The notes under the pieces are model-generated. The model searched no databases. It was not told where the DNA came from and saw only the letters and a program-made list of their open reading frames with translations. 8,346 bases of DNA from JBBSOW01 sp038259365 (GTDB taxonomy: Bacteria > Actinomycetota > Actinomycetes > Propionibacteriales > Propionibacteriaceae), in assembly GCA_038259365.1 (NCBI GenBank), contig JBBSOW010000129.1, forward strand, positions 1-8,346. The letters are read 5' to 3'. Of this stretch, positions 1 through 6,263 are shown one piece after another. The position numbers and the translations under genes were made by a program. Position 1 is the stretch's first letter, and each line of letters begins with the position of its first letter.

Positions 1-234
1 TAAATCAGCGATGGCGAACGTGCAGGTGGCTAGCCGTTCAAACATTGTCTTGTGGAAGATGCCGCCCTGGAGTTCCTGATCGGCGCGGATAGGCTCCAAC
101 CCGACTTCACGGACCGCAGGATCGATAAGCTTATCGTATAGCTCATCAAAGTTGACACTTGTTGTCTCGTGGTCACGCCTAGAGTTCTCAAAGGGCATGA
201 GGACGAAGCAAAGCTCCTGCTGCCCAATCGGCAT
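1..234 (-). CDS. TIR-like / NDT-like N-terminal domain protein (DUF4071 type), 3' end cut by window edge
   Basis: The reading frame is open from an ATG at 234 to the window edge and gives 78 residues. The start is well supported: a GGGAGG ribosome binding site lies at 248-243, 8 nt upstream. Seen in the translation: CFVLMPF (9-15), FDELYDKLIDPAV (29-41), GLEPIRAD (45-52), GGIFHKTMFERL (57-68) and FAIADL (73-78). From family knowledge, this order of motifs is typical of the N-terminal TIR-like or nucleoside-2-deoxyribosyltransferase-like region of proteins annotated 'MAP3K TRAFs-binding / DUF4071', usually followed by ELGVRHA-type motifs and TPRs. Those later parts lie outside the window, so the effector or partner domain is unknown. 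GC is about 54 percent by hand count, with a TTA codon at 78 and CTA codons at 32 and 68, unlike the neighbours. Family assignment is fairly sure; function (possibly nucleotide or NAD metabolism, or defence signalling) is inference. Confidence 0.75.
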   Translation of the reverse strand, partial: MPIGQQELCFVLMPFENSRRDHETTSVNFDELYDKLIDPAVREVGLEPIRADQELQGGIFHKTMFERLATCTFAIADL

Positions 235-329
235 CGAAGCCACCTCCCGTGCACTTTCCTTACCCGACCGTAAACGATCCCCAACGTACTAGCCAGTCGC
301 CTCGGATGTGGTCTCACTGTGTGGGCAGG

Positions 330-361
330 GTTCCCCGCTTCCTCCATGGGACTGGGGGAAC
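330..361 (-). terminator. possible terminator hairpin downstream of the nagZ fusion gene
   Basis: Perfect 7-bp arms GTTCCCC (330-336) and GGGGAAC (355-361) enclose an 18-nt loop, starting about 20 nt after the nagZ stop. There is no T-tract, which is common for high-GC actinobacteria, so this is a weak call. The rest of the 146-bp gap (235-380) must also hold the promoter of the left-edge gene. No convincing -35/-10 pair is visible there; TACGGT on the minus strand is the only -10-like hexamer I noted. Confidence 0.3.
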
Positions 362-380
362 ACGACGTGTCGCGATATCT

Positions 381-2744
381 CTATCTTTCTTCTTGCTGCT
401 GTTGCAGGTAGCGCTTCACAGCGGAACTGACCCGCGCGGAGGCGCCGAAGGTCGCTAGGTCGGCGTAGCGGCGATCCTGTGACGGCCAGCCCATGTCCAC
501 GACGAAGACCCGATCGTGGCTCGCGCGCAACGCATCGATGATCTTGGTCGCGGCCGCATTACGATGCACGTTGCGGCCGAGCACGATGATCGGACGCCCC
601 CGTTCGATCCGCGGCGGCTCGGGGGTGTCGAGGTCGAGAACGAGGTGCTCGCCGGCCTCGTCCAACGCGGGGGCCCACGGGGTGCGGCCGATCGCCAGAC
701 TGGCGTTCGCCTCGATGCGGATGACGGTCGCCTCACCCAGCCTCGGGACGGTAGTACCCGGCAGGCGGTCGAAGGTAGACATGATCAACTCTTCGTCGAC
801 CACTCCTGACCACTCTGGCGTGCCCGGATGATGCTGCTCGGCACCGAGGCCCTCAGAAAGCCGTCGAACGCGGTTGGCCGCCTCGCTCACTCTCGGCGGA
901 CCGAGTTGATCTTCGTCCACGGCGCGGGTGAGCACCTCGACGATCTGGGCGACCTGCTCGGGGGTGTTCTCGGTGCCCAGGCAGAGCAGATCGCAGCCGG
1001 CGCTCAGGGCCGCCAGCGCGGCCCCCGGCAACCCCGGTGTGCCATTGGGATCGAGGCCGGCCTGAGCGCCGGCCATGTCGAGCGCGTCGGTGACGATCAC
1101 CCCGTCGAAGCCGAGGTCGGAGCGCAACAGCTCGAGGATGGCCGGGCTCATCGTGGCCGGCCGCTCGGGATCTAGCTGGGGCAACGAGATGTGCGAGGTC
1201 ATCACGAGCTTGGCGCCGGCCCCCACCGCGGCCGCGAAGGGCACCAGCTCGCGCTCGGCGAGTTCGACGAGGCTGCGATCCACCCGCGGCAGGGCGAGGT
1301 GGGAATCGGCGTCGGTGTCGCCGTGACCCGGAAAGTGCTTCGCGGTGGCGGCCACCCCGACCGTTTGCAGGCCCTCGATCCACGCCGCCCCGTGCGCGGC
1401 CACGAGGGCCGGGACGGTGCCGAAACTGCGCACGCCGATCACGGGGTTGTCGGGGTTGGAGTTGACGTCCACGCACGGGGCGAAGTTGACGTTAACGCCC
1501 ACCGCGCGCAGGGCGCGGCCCACCTCGGCCCCGCTTGCCCGCGTCGCCGCGAGGTCGTCGAGCCGGCCCAACACGGCGTTGCCCGGGTAGGGGGAGCCCG
1601 CCTGATGATGCAGACGGGTCACGTCGCCACCCTCCTCGTCGATGGCCACGATGGCGTGCGGGTTGGCCGCGTAGACCGCATCGGTGAGGCGACGGGTCTG
1701 CGCGGTGGACTGGATGTTCTGACCGAACAGGCAGACCCCGGCGAGACCTCGCCTCAGGAGCGCGGCGAGCCACTCCGGCAGCGTCGTGCCTTCGAAGCCG
1801 GGCAGCAGCGTGCCCAGGATCTGGCCAGCCAGTTGCGGTTGCTCGGACCCGCCAGCCGGCTCGACATCGATCGTTTGGTTCAGCGGGATGACGCCTTGGG
1901 GGACCACCCACTGATCGCCCGAGTTCAGCTTGCGAGCTGCTTCGCGATGCAGCGAGGTCGTGCTCGGTAGCGGGTGACCGGAAGTGGGCGAGTCGGGTCG
2001 GCGATCGAAGACGAACAACAACACATCCGCATTTCCGGGTTTGGCCTCGCCGAACCGATGCCAGCGGCGCTGGAACTTGGCCAGGTTCGAGTCGGACATA
2101 ACTTCTGACAGGGTGGGGTCCAACAACCAGCTATCGCAGTAGAAGAATCCGACCTCGTACTGGGGAAAGTGTTGCGCGAAGAAGGTGCGAGCCCGTTCGA
2201 AGGCGTCGTCGACGCTGGCGTCATCGAGGGGTCCAAGGCGTGGAATGTGAGTGGAGAGTACCCACTGCGGGCCGTCGTGGCCGGGGATCTGGGTGCGTTG
2301 CAGGTTGAACTGCAATCGGCCGAGCCAATAGAGCGCTCCCGACCATGCCCAGGTCAGCCAGCCGTGGGCGTGCAAACCGAAAGCGCCGTAGGCCAGCCGG
2401 TGCACGAACACCTGCTGGCCCAGGTCGGCCAACGCGGCATCAGAGGCGTCCTCGTCGATACCGCGTTCGCGGTGCCAGCTCGCCACCTCGTCAGCGCTGG
2501 CGAGCAGGGCCAGCATCGGCAACGTTCCCGCGGGCAGGTGCCTCGGGGCGGGCACGTCGTCCCAAACCTCGGGGTGCTGGCTGAAGTCGCCGATCTTGTC
2601 GATCAACCGGTTCGCGTAGCGGGTGACGATCTCCACGAGCGAAGGATCGGCGGCGGTGACCGCGATGACCTCCAGCGCGTCGGCCGCGTCCTCGTCGCGG
2701 AACCGCAGCCTGCTCAGGAGCTGGGGCAGCCGGGGATCGGTCAT
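381..2744 (-). CDS. nagZ: acyltransferase (GNAT-like) / GH3 beta-N-acetylglucosaminidase fusion (NagZ type)
   Basis: This is a 787-residue protein with no signal peptide or membrane segment, so it is probably cytosolic. Residues about 1-285 resemble the 'acyltransferase N-terminal plus GNAT-like C-terminal' family, with THIPRLGPL (165-173), FFAQHFP (188-194), CDSWLLDP (203-210) and SNLAKFQ (219-225). Residues about 300-630 are a GH3 barrel: AIDEEGGDVTRL (367-378), KHFPGHGDTDADSH (469-482) and VTDALDMAGA (551-560). By family rules the nucleophile is D553 and the general acid/base dyad is D480/H482, all present. Residues 640-787 look like a compact GH3 C-terminal alpha/beta domain. The hydrolase should release GlcNAc from peptidoglycan fragments or chitobiose; some actinobacterial relatives act as phosphorylases. 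It follows nagA by 23 bp. The frame stays open upstream to 2834, but that overlaps nagA, so I chose the ATG at 2744; a TTG at 2771 overlapping the nagA stop is an alternative. The acyltransferase substrate is unknown. Confidence 0.85.
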   Translation of the reverse strand: MTDPRLPQLLSRLRFRDEDAADALEVIAVTAADPSLVEIVTRYANRLIDKIGDFSQHPEVWDDVPAPRHLPAGTLPMLALLASADEVASWHRERGIDEDASDAALADLGQQVFVHRLAYGAFGLHAHGWLTWAWSGALYWLGRLQFNLQRTQIPGHDGPQWVLSTHIPRLGPLDDASVDDAFERARTFFAQHFPQYEVGFFYCDSWLLDPTLSEVMSDSNLAKFQRRWHRFGEAKPGNADVLLFVFDRRPDSPTSGHPLPSTTSLHREAARKLNSGDQWVVPQGVIPLNQTIDVEPAGGSEQPQLAGQILGTLLPGFEGTTLPEWLAALLRRGLAGVCLFGQNIQSTAQTRRLTDAVYAANPHAIVAIDEEGGDVTRLHHQAGSPYPGNAVLGRLDDLAATRASGAEVGRALRAVGVNVNFAPCVDVNSNPDNPVIGVRSFGTVPALVAAHGAAWIEGLQTVGVAATAKHFPGHGDTDADSHLALPRVDRSLVELAERELVPFAAAVGAGAKLVMTSHISLPQLDPERPATMSPAILELLRSDLGFDGVIVTDALDMAGAQAGLDPNGTPGLPGAALAALSAGCDLLCLGTENTPEQVAQIVEVLTRAVDEDQLGPPRVSEAANRVRRLSEGLGAEQHHPGTPEWSGVVDEELIMSTFDRLPGTTVPRLGEATVIRIEANASLAIGRTPWAPALDEAGEHLVLDLDTPEPPRIERGRPIIVLGRNVHRNAAATKIIDALRASHDRVFVVDMGWPSQDRRYADLATFGASARVSSAVKRYLQQQQEER

Positions 2745-2767
2745 CCGCCGTCGAGCCTCGTCGACGT

Positions 2768-3907
2768 TCAACCGGCCACCCACTCGCCGCCTTGCATGAC
2801 CCGCTGCAGCTCGCCGGTCTCGTTCACCAGGCACAGATCGGCGCGGGCGCCGGGCTCGAGCCGCCCGACGCCCTCCAGGCCGAAGCGATCGGCCGCGTTC
2901 GTGGCGGCCAGGGCGGCGACGACGGCGATATCGCCGATGCTGGCGGTGGCCCGGCGGAACGCCTCGGCCATCGTCAGGGTGGAACCGGCGATGGAGCCCA
3001 GGCTGTCGTCGGAGTTGATCAGGCGGGCCTGCGCGTCGACGACCCGGACCTTGAGGCCACCGAGCTGGTACTCGCCGTCGGGGGCGCCCGCCGCGATCAT
3101 GGCGTCGGTGATCAACATCGCGCGATCAGCACCGGAGGCCTCGACGGCCATCTTGACCACGGCGGCGTGTAGGTGGAAGCCGTCGGCGATCAGCTCCACC
3201 GTGACCCGGTCGTCGTCGAGCAGCAACGGCACCGGCCCGGGGGTGCGGTGGTGGATGGGGTGCATGGCGTTGAACAGGTGGGTCGCCACGGTGGCGCCGG
3301 CCTCGACGGCCAGGGCGGCCTCGTCGTACCCGCCGTCGGTGTGCCCGACGGCCACCTGGACGCCCGCATCGATGAACTGTTTCGTGGCCTCGATCGCGCC
3401 GGGCAGCTCGGGCGCCAGCGTGACCATCTTGACGGTGCCTCGCCCGGCGTCGAGGAGCCGCTGGACCGTCTCCGGGGTCGGATCCTGGAGCAGCGCCGGA
3501 TCGTGGGCCCCGCAACGGGCCGCGGACAGGAACGGCCCCTCCAGGTGGATGCCGGCGAAGACTCCCTCGTCCACGAGGTCGGCCAGCATCGTGATCTGGC
3601 GGCACAGCCCGTCGATCGAGGCGGTGACGAGGCTGGCGAAGCTCGTCGTGGTGCCCCGGGTGAGGTGGTATCGACGAGCGCGGCGGGCCTCGTCGGGGTC
3701 TTCGGTGGCGTAATCGAAGCCCCCACCGCCGTGCACGTGCGGATCGATGAACCCCGGCACCGCCCAGCCGGCGATCCGCGCCAGGTCTTGGCCGTCCTCG
3801 GCGGCCGTCAACGCTTGGATACGGCCCTCGGCGATCTCGATCACCACGTCATCGACGATCCCGTTCGGGGTGACGGCGTGCTCGGCCACCAACCGCTGCT
3901 CGGACAT
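2768..3907 (-). CDS. nagA: N-acetylglucosamine-6-phosphate deacetylase (NagA)
   Basis: This 379-residue cytosolic amidohydrolase converts GlcNAc-6-phosphate to glucosamine-6-phosphate and acetate, the committed step of GlcNAc catabolism and cell-wall amino-sugar recycling. Visible family hallmarks are the HxH metal site in GFIDPHVHG (H57, H59), HLEGPF (metal ligand E123), VGHT (H189), THLFNAM (H210), DGFHLH (242-247) and the catalytic aspartate D268 in LITDAM. The C-terminal AGSTLTMAEAFR (307-318) and LEPGARADLCLV (350-361) segments are also typical, and the length is normal. The ATG at 3907 has a GAGAGGA ribosome binding site at 3919-3913, 5 nt upstream; the frame is open further upstream but runs into the alcohol dehydrogenase gene. 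It is followed by the NagZ fusion gene 23 bp later, so the two probably form one transcript. NagB is not in the window. Confidence 0.95.
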   Translation of the reverse strand: MSEQRLVAEHAVTPNGIVDDVVIEIAEGRIQALTAAEDGQDLARIAGWAVPGFIDPHVHGGGGFDYATEDPDEARRARRYHLTRGTTTSFASLVTASIDGLCRQITMLADLVDEGVFAGIHLEGPFLSAARCGAHDPALLQDPTPETVQRLLDAGRGTVKMVTLAPELPGAIEATKQFIDAGVQVAVGHTDGGYDEAALAVEAGATVATHLFNAMHPIHHRTPGPVPLLLDDDRVTVELIADGFHLHAAVVKMAVEASGADRAMLITDAMIAAGAPDGEYQLGGLKVRVVDAQARLINSDDSLGSIAGSTLTMAEAFRRATASIGDIAVVAALAATNAADRFGLEGVGRLEPGARADLCLVNETGELQRVMQGGEWVAG

Positions 3908-3937
3908 GGGGATCCTCTCGCTACTTGGGCTCACGCC

Positions 3938-4021
3938 AGCCGTGTTCCAACCTCCGTCCGAGGCTACCGAGAGACGCTCTGCGCCACGAGGGTGGATCGG
4001 GACCGGGGCTGGAACACGGCT
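3938..4021. repeat. 12-bp perfect inverted repeat upstream of nagA, candidate operator pair
   Basis: AGCCGTGTTCCA at 3938-3949 is mirrored by TGGAACACGGCT at 4010-4021, with 60 bp between. The arms lie about 31-42 and 103-114 bp upstream of the nagA start, inside the 131-bp gap after the alcohol dehydrogenase gene. Between them on the minus strand is a -10-like TAGCCT (3966-3961) without a clear -35. Each arm continues into a longer motif (3944-3960 plus; 4015-3999 minus) that also occurs twice upstream of the formylglycine-generating enzyme gene. Whether it acts as DNA operators or as an RNA stem cannot be told from sequence alone. Confidence 0.5.
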
Positions 4022-4038
4022 TCGGGTCAGCCGGTGGG

Positions 4039-5055
4039 TCAGGGGCGGAGAAGCACCTTGATGGCGGTCCGCTCGTCCATGGCCCGATAGCCCTCGGCCA
4101 CCTTCTCCAGCGGCAACTCCATGTCGAACACCTTGCCGGGGTCGATCTCGCGGTTCCAGACCAGCTTCAGCAGGTCGGGGAGGTACTGGGGCACCGAGGC
4201 GGGGCCGCCCTTGACGCCGACGTTGCGGCCGAACATCTCCTGCGCGGGCAGCTCCACGTCGTGCGGGACTCCGACGCACCCGACCATGCCGCCGGGACGG
4301 AGCGATCGGATGGCCTGCAGCATGGATTCGCCCGTGCCGACGGCCTCGCAGACGGCGTCCGCCCCGACCCCGTCGGTCAGCTCCATCACCTTGGCGACAC
4401 CGTCCGCGCCGCGCTCGGTGACGACGTCAGTGGCGCCGAATTCGCGGGCGATCTTCTGCCGGGATTCGTGCCGGCTCATCGCGATCACTCGCTCGGCGCC
4501 CAGCTGCACCGAGGCCAGGACCGCGCACAGCCCGACGGCGCCGTCGCCCACGACGACGACGGTCATGCCGGGTTCGACCCCGGCCGAAACGGCCGCGTGC
4601 CAGCCGGTGCTCATGACGTCCGACAGCGTCAGCAGGCTGGGGATCAGATCGTCGGCGGGCATCTCCGGGGTGGCGAACAGCGTGCCGTCGGCGTGCGGGA
4701 TGCGGATGTACTCGGACTGGCAGCCGTCGAAGCTGGCGACGTTGTCGCAGGAGAACTGGAACCCGGCCCGGCAGTGGGCGCAGGTGCCGTCGGAGGCGTA
4801 GAAGCCGCCGACGACGAACTGGCCCTTGCTGATGTCGGTGACCTCGGTGCCGACCTCTTCGACGATGCCGACGTATTCGTGGCCGATCGGGCTCGGCCCG
4901 TCGACGTCGTCCAGACCGCGGTAGGGCCACAGATCCGATCCGCACACGCAGGCCGCGACGACCCTGATGACGGCGTCGCCTGCGTCGACGATCTTGGGGT
5001 CATCGCGTTCCTCGACGCGAATGTCACCGGGGGCGTGCAGAATCGTTCCGCGCAT
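4039..5055 (-). CDS. zinc-dependent NAD(P) alcohol dehydrogenase (MDR family)
   Basis: This 338-residue cytosolic medium-chain dehydrogenase/reductase should oxidise an alcohol or reduce an aldehyde or ketone with NAD(P); the substrate cannot be read from sequence. Catalytic zinc ligands are C38 (in CVCGSD) and the GHE motif H59/E60. The structural zinc lobe is unusual: C92, C95 and C103 are present, but position 98, normally a cysteine, is glycine. The Rossmann nucleotide loop is VVVVGDGAVGL (166-176); S194/R195 after the second strand hint at NADP(H), which is inference. The ATG at 5055 is the natural family start (MRGTILHAPG); its ribosome binding site is weak. The gene lies 50 bp after the formylglycine-generating enzyme gene on the same strand, so it may be co-transcribed, and 131 bp before nagA. 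The same frame stays open upstream through the enzyme gene, but that part is a shadow. Confidence 0.9.
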   Translation of the reverse strand: MRGTILHAPGDIRVEERDDPKIVDAGDAVIRVVAACVCGSDLWPYRGLDDVDGPSPIGHEYVGIVEEVGTEVTDISKGQFVVGGFYASDGTCAHCRAGFQFSCDNVASFDGCQSEYIRIPHADGTLFATPEMPADDLIPSLLTLSDVMSTGWHAAVSAGVEPGMTVVVVGDGAVGLCAVLASVQLGAERVIAMSRHESRQKIAREFGATDVVTERGADGVAKVMELTDGVGADAVCEAVGTGESMLQAIRSLRPGGMVGCVGVPHDVELPAQEMFGRNVGVKGGPASVPQYLPDLLKLVWNREIDPGKVFDMELPLEKVAEGYRAMDERTAIKVLLRP

Positions 5056-5084
5056 ACAAAGTCCGTCTCTTCGCTCGTGGGAAT

Positions 5085-5105
5085 GCCGAACCTGAACAGC
5101 TCGGC
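5085..5105 (-). terminator. hairpin directly after the FGE stop, possible attenuator or weak terminator
   Basis: On the minus strand the 21 nt immediately after the TAG stop can fold into an 8-bp stem, including two G-U pairs, with a 5-nt loop (arms GCCGAGCT and GGTTCGGC). No T-tract follows. In the 50-bp gap before the alcohol dehydrogenase it could attenuate transcription or mark an mRNA processing point. Confidence 0.3.
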
Positions 5106-6083
5106 CTATTGATCGTACGCGCACCGAAAACCGAGATTTCCGCCCGCGCTGTCGGGATCGTTGCTGGTGCGGGCGGCTACCCGGTAGCGGTTGCAGTAGG
5201 AGGAGTGGCACAGGTACGAGCCGCCGCGCATCACCCGGGCGCTGCCTTGCGCCGGACCGCCCGGATTGCGGCAAGGCTGGGGCCCGTGGTGGATTCCCCA
5301 CCAGTCCGCGGTCCACTCCCACACGTTTCCGGCCACCTCGTACAACCCCAACCCGTTGGGCGGGAAGGACCGCACGGGCGCGGTGCCCAGGTGGCCGTCC
5401 TCGGCGGTGTTCTTCGTCGGGAACGTCCCCTGCCAGATGTTGCACCGGTGGGCGCCGCCCGGGGTGAGTTCGTCGCCCCAGGCGAACCGGGCCTGGTCCA
5501 GCCCACCGCGGGCGGCGTACTCCCACTCGGCCTCGCTGGGCAACCGTCCGCCGGCCCAGCGGCAGTAGGCGGCCGCGTCGGCCCACGAGACCTGGACCAC
5601 GGGGTGTTCGGCGCGATCCTCGATGCTGGAGCCGGGACCCTCGGGTGCTCGCCATGTCGCGCCGTTCACCGCGCACCACCAGGGAGCCTGGGGCGGGCGG
5701 GGCGCGGATTTGCGCACCGCCCCGGGCAGGAAGGACGCGAACACGAAGCTCCAGCCCCAGGCCTCGGTCTCGCTCCGGTAGCCCGTGTCGTCGACGAACG
5801 CGGCGAACTCGGCGTTGGTCACCGCGGTGGCCCCGATCCCGAACGGGGCGAGGGTCACAGGCCGGATAGGGCCCTCCCCGTCCCCGGGAAAGCCGTCCCG
5901 GTCTTCGGTCCCCATCAAGAAGGTGCCGCCGGGGAGGGCGACGCGTCCAGGGAAGGTGGCCCTCTCGGCGTCTGCCGGGGCAGGCGACGGATTTCTCGAC
6001 CCCCCGCCGTCGCTGTCTCCGGCGGTTGCCTCGCCAGGACGAACCTCGCCGCCTCGACGGCCCGGCAGACAGCACGAACTCAC
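5106..6083 (-). CDS. formylglycine-generating enzyme (sulfatase-activating FGE, SUMF1 family)
   Basis: FGE oxidises the cysteine of CxPxR motifs in type I sulfatases to formylglycine, using copper and oxygen. The 325-residue protein has the FGE-sulfatase fold throughout: VALPGGTFLMG (48-58), TAVTNAEFAAFV (86-97), APWWCAVNGATW (133-144), HPVVQVSWADAAAYCRWAG (160-178), LPSEAEWEYAARGG (181-194), CNIWQGTFPTKNTAEDGHL (214-232) and AGNVWEWTADWW (251-262). The decisive feature is MRGGSYLCHSSYCNRYR (285-301): C292 and C297 match the copper-binding active-site cysteine pair of true FGEs, separating it from EgtB- or PvdO-like relatives. The first 45 residues are low-complexity and lack a clear signal peptide. 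I chose GTG at 6083 because GGGAGG (6098-6093) lies 9 nt upstream; TTG at 6089 would be only 3 nt away. No sulfatase lies in the window. Confidence 0.92.
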   Translation of the reverse strand: MSSCCLPGRRGGEVRPGEATAGDSDGGGSRNPSPAPADAERATFPGRVALPGGTFLMGTEDRDGFPGDGEGPIRPVTLAPFGIGATAVTNAEFAAFVDDTGYRSETEAWGWSFVFASFLPGAVRKSAPRPPQAPWWCAVNGATWRAPEGPGSSIEDRAEHPVVQVSWADAAAYCRWAGGRLPSEAEWEYAARGGLDQARFAWGDELTPGGAHRCNIWQGTFPTKNTAEDGHLGTAPVRSFPPNGLGLYEVAGNVWEWTADWWGIHHGPQPCRNPGGPAQGSARVMRGGSYLCHSSYCNRYRVAARTSNDPDSAGGNLGFRCAYDQ

Positions 6084-6102
6084 CGACAATCACCTCCCAC
6101 GA

Positions 6103-6182
6103 CGGTTCCAACCTCGGTCACAGCGACCTCTCTTGAGCCTATCCGCCGCCAGCGGGACGCGCTGAGACCGAGGTCGGAACCG
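6103..6182. repeat. 23-nt imperfect inverted repeat between divergent FGE and DUF308 genes
   Basis: The arms 6103-6125 and 6160-6182 pair over 21 of 23 positions (mismatches at 6110/6175 and 6120/6165; the first would be a G-U pair in minus-strand RNA), with a 34-nt loop. It lies just upstream of the FGE ribosome binding site and could fold in the FGE leader RNA, or act as a pair of protein-binding sites. A -10-like TAGGCT (6141-6136, minus) is in the loop. Each arm contains a copy of the motif also found upstream of nagA. Confidence 0.6.
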
Positions 6183-6218
6183 GCGGGCGAGTCGAACGAG
6201 GTCGTCGTGCGCCTACTC

Positions 6219-6240
6219 TCCCAGCGCGGATACACTGGGA
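6219..6240 (+). promoter_or_regulatory. candidate promoter/operator of the DUF308 operon
   Basis: A perfect inverted repeat, TCCCAG (6219-6224) and CTGGGA (6235-6240), overlaps a -10-like TACACT (6231-6236) that lies about 27 nt before the DUF308 start codon. No good -35 is visible 16-18 bp upstream, so this is tentative. Confidence 0.3.
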
Positions 6241-6263
6241 TTTTGTCGTTCCCGAGGAGCTCC

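Noticed and set aside
30..347. 105-aa minus-strand frame starting at 347
   Set aside because: It is the wrong frame over the true left-edge gene (1-234), which has a clear ribosome binding site and family motifs; the 105-aa translation is rich in Ser/Arg with no recognisable motif.
2169..3713. 514-aa plus-strand frame opposite nagZ and nagA
   Set aside because: Antisense shadow in high-GC DNA; its composition is low-complexity and both minus-strand genes here have intact catalytic motifs.
3944..3948. GGAAC upstream of nagA and FGE as an ECF sigma factor -35 element
   Set aside because: No matching -10 at the right distance, and upstream of FGE the promoter would overlap the ribosome binding site.
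3925..5112. 395-aa plus-strand frame opposite the alcohol dehydrogenase
   Set aside because: Antisense shadow, rich in Gly/Asp/His/Val/Ala, with no domain; the dehydrogenase is certain.
5056..6111. N-terminal extension of the alcohol dehydrogenase frame to 6111 (690 aa)
   Set aside because: The added part is an Arg/Gly-rich out-of-frame reading of the FGE gene; the family start is at 5055.
5109..6263. N-terminal extension of the DUF308 frame (574 aa)
   Set aside because: The extension is antisense to FGE; the ATG at 6264 has a good ribosome binding site and begins the membrane domain.
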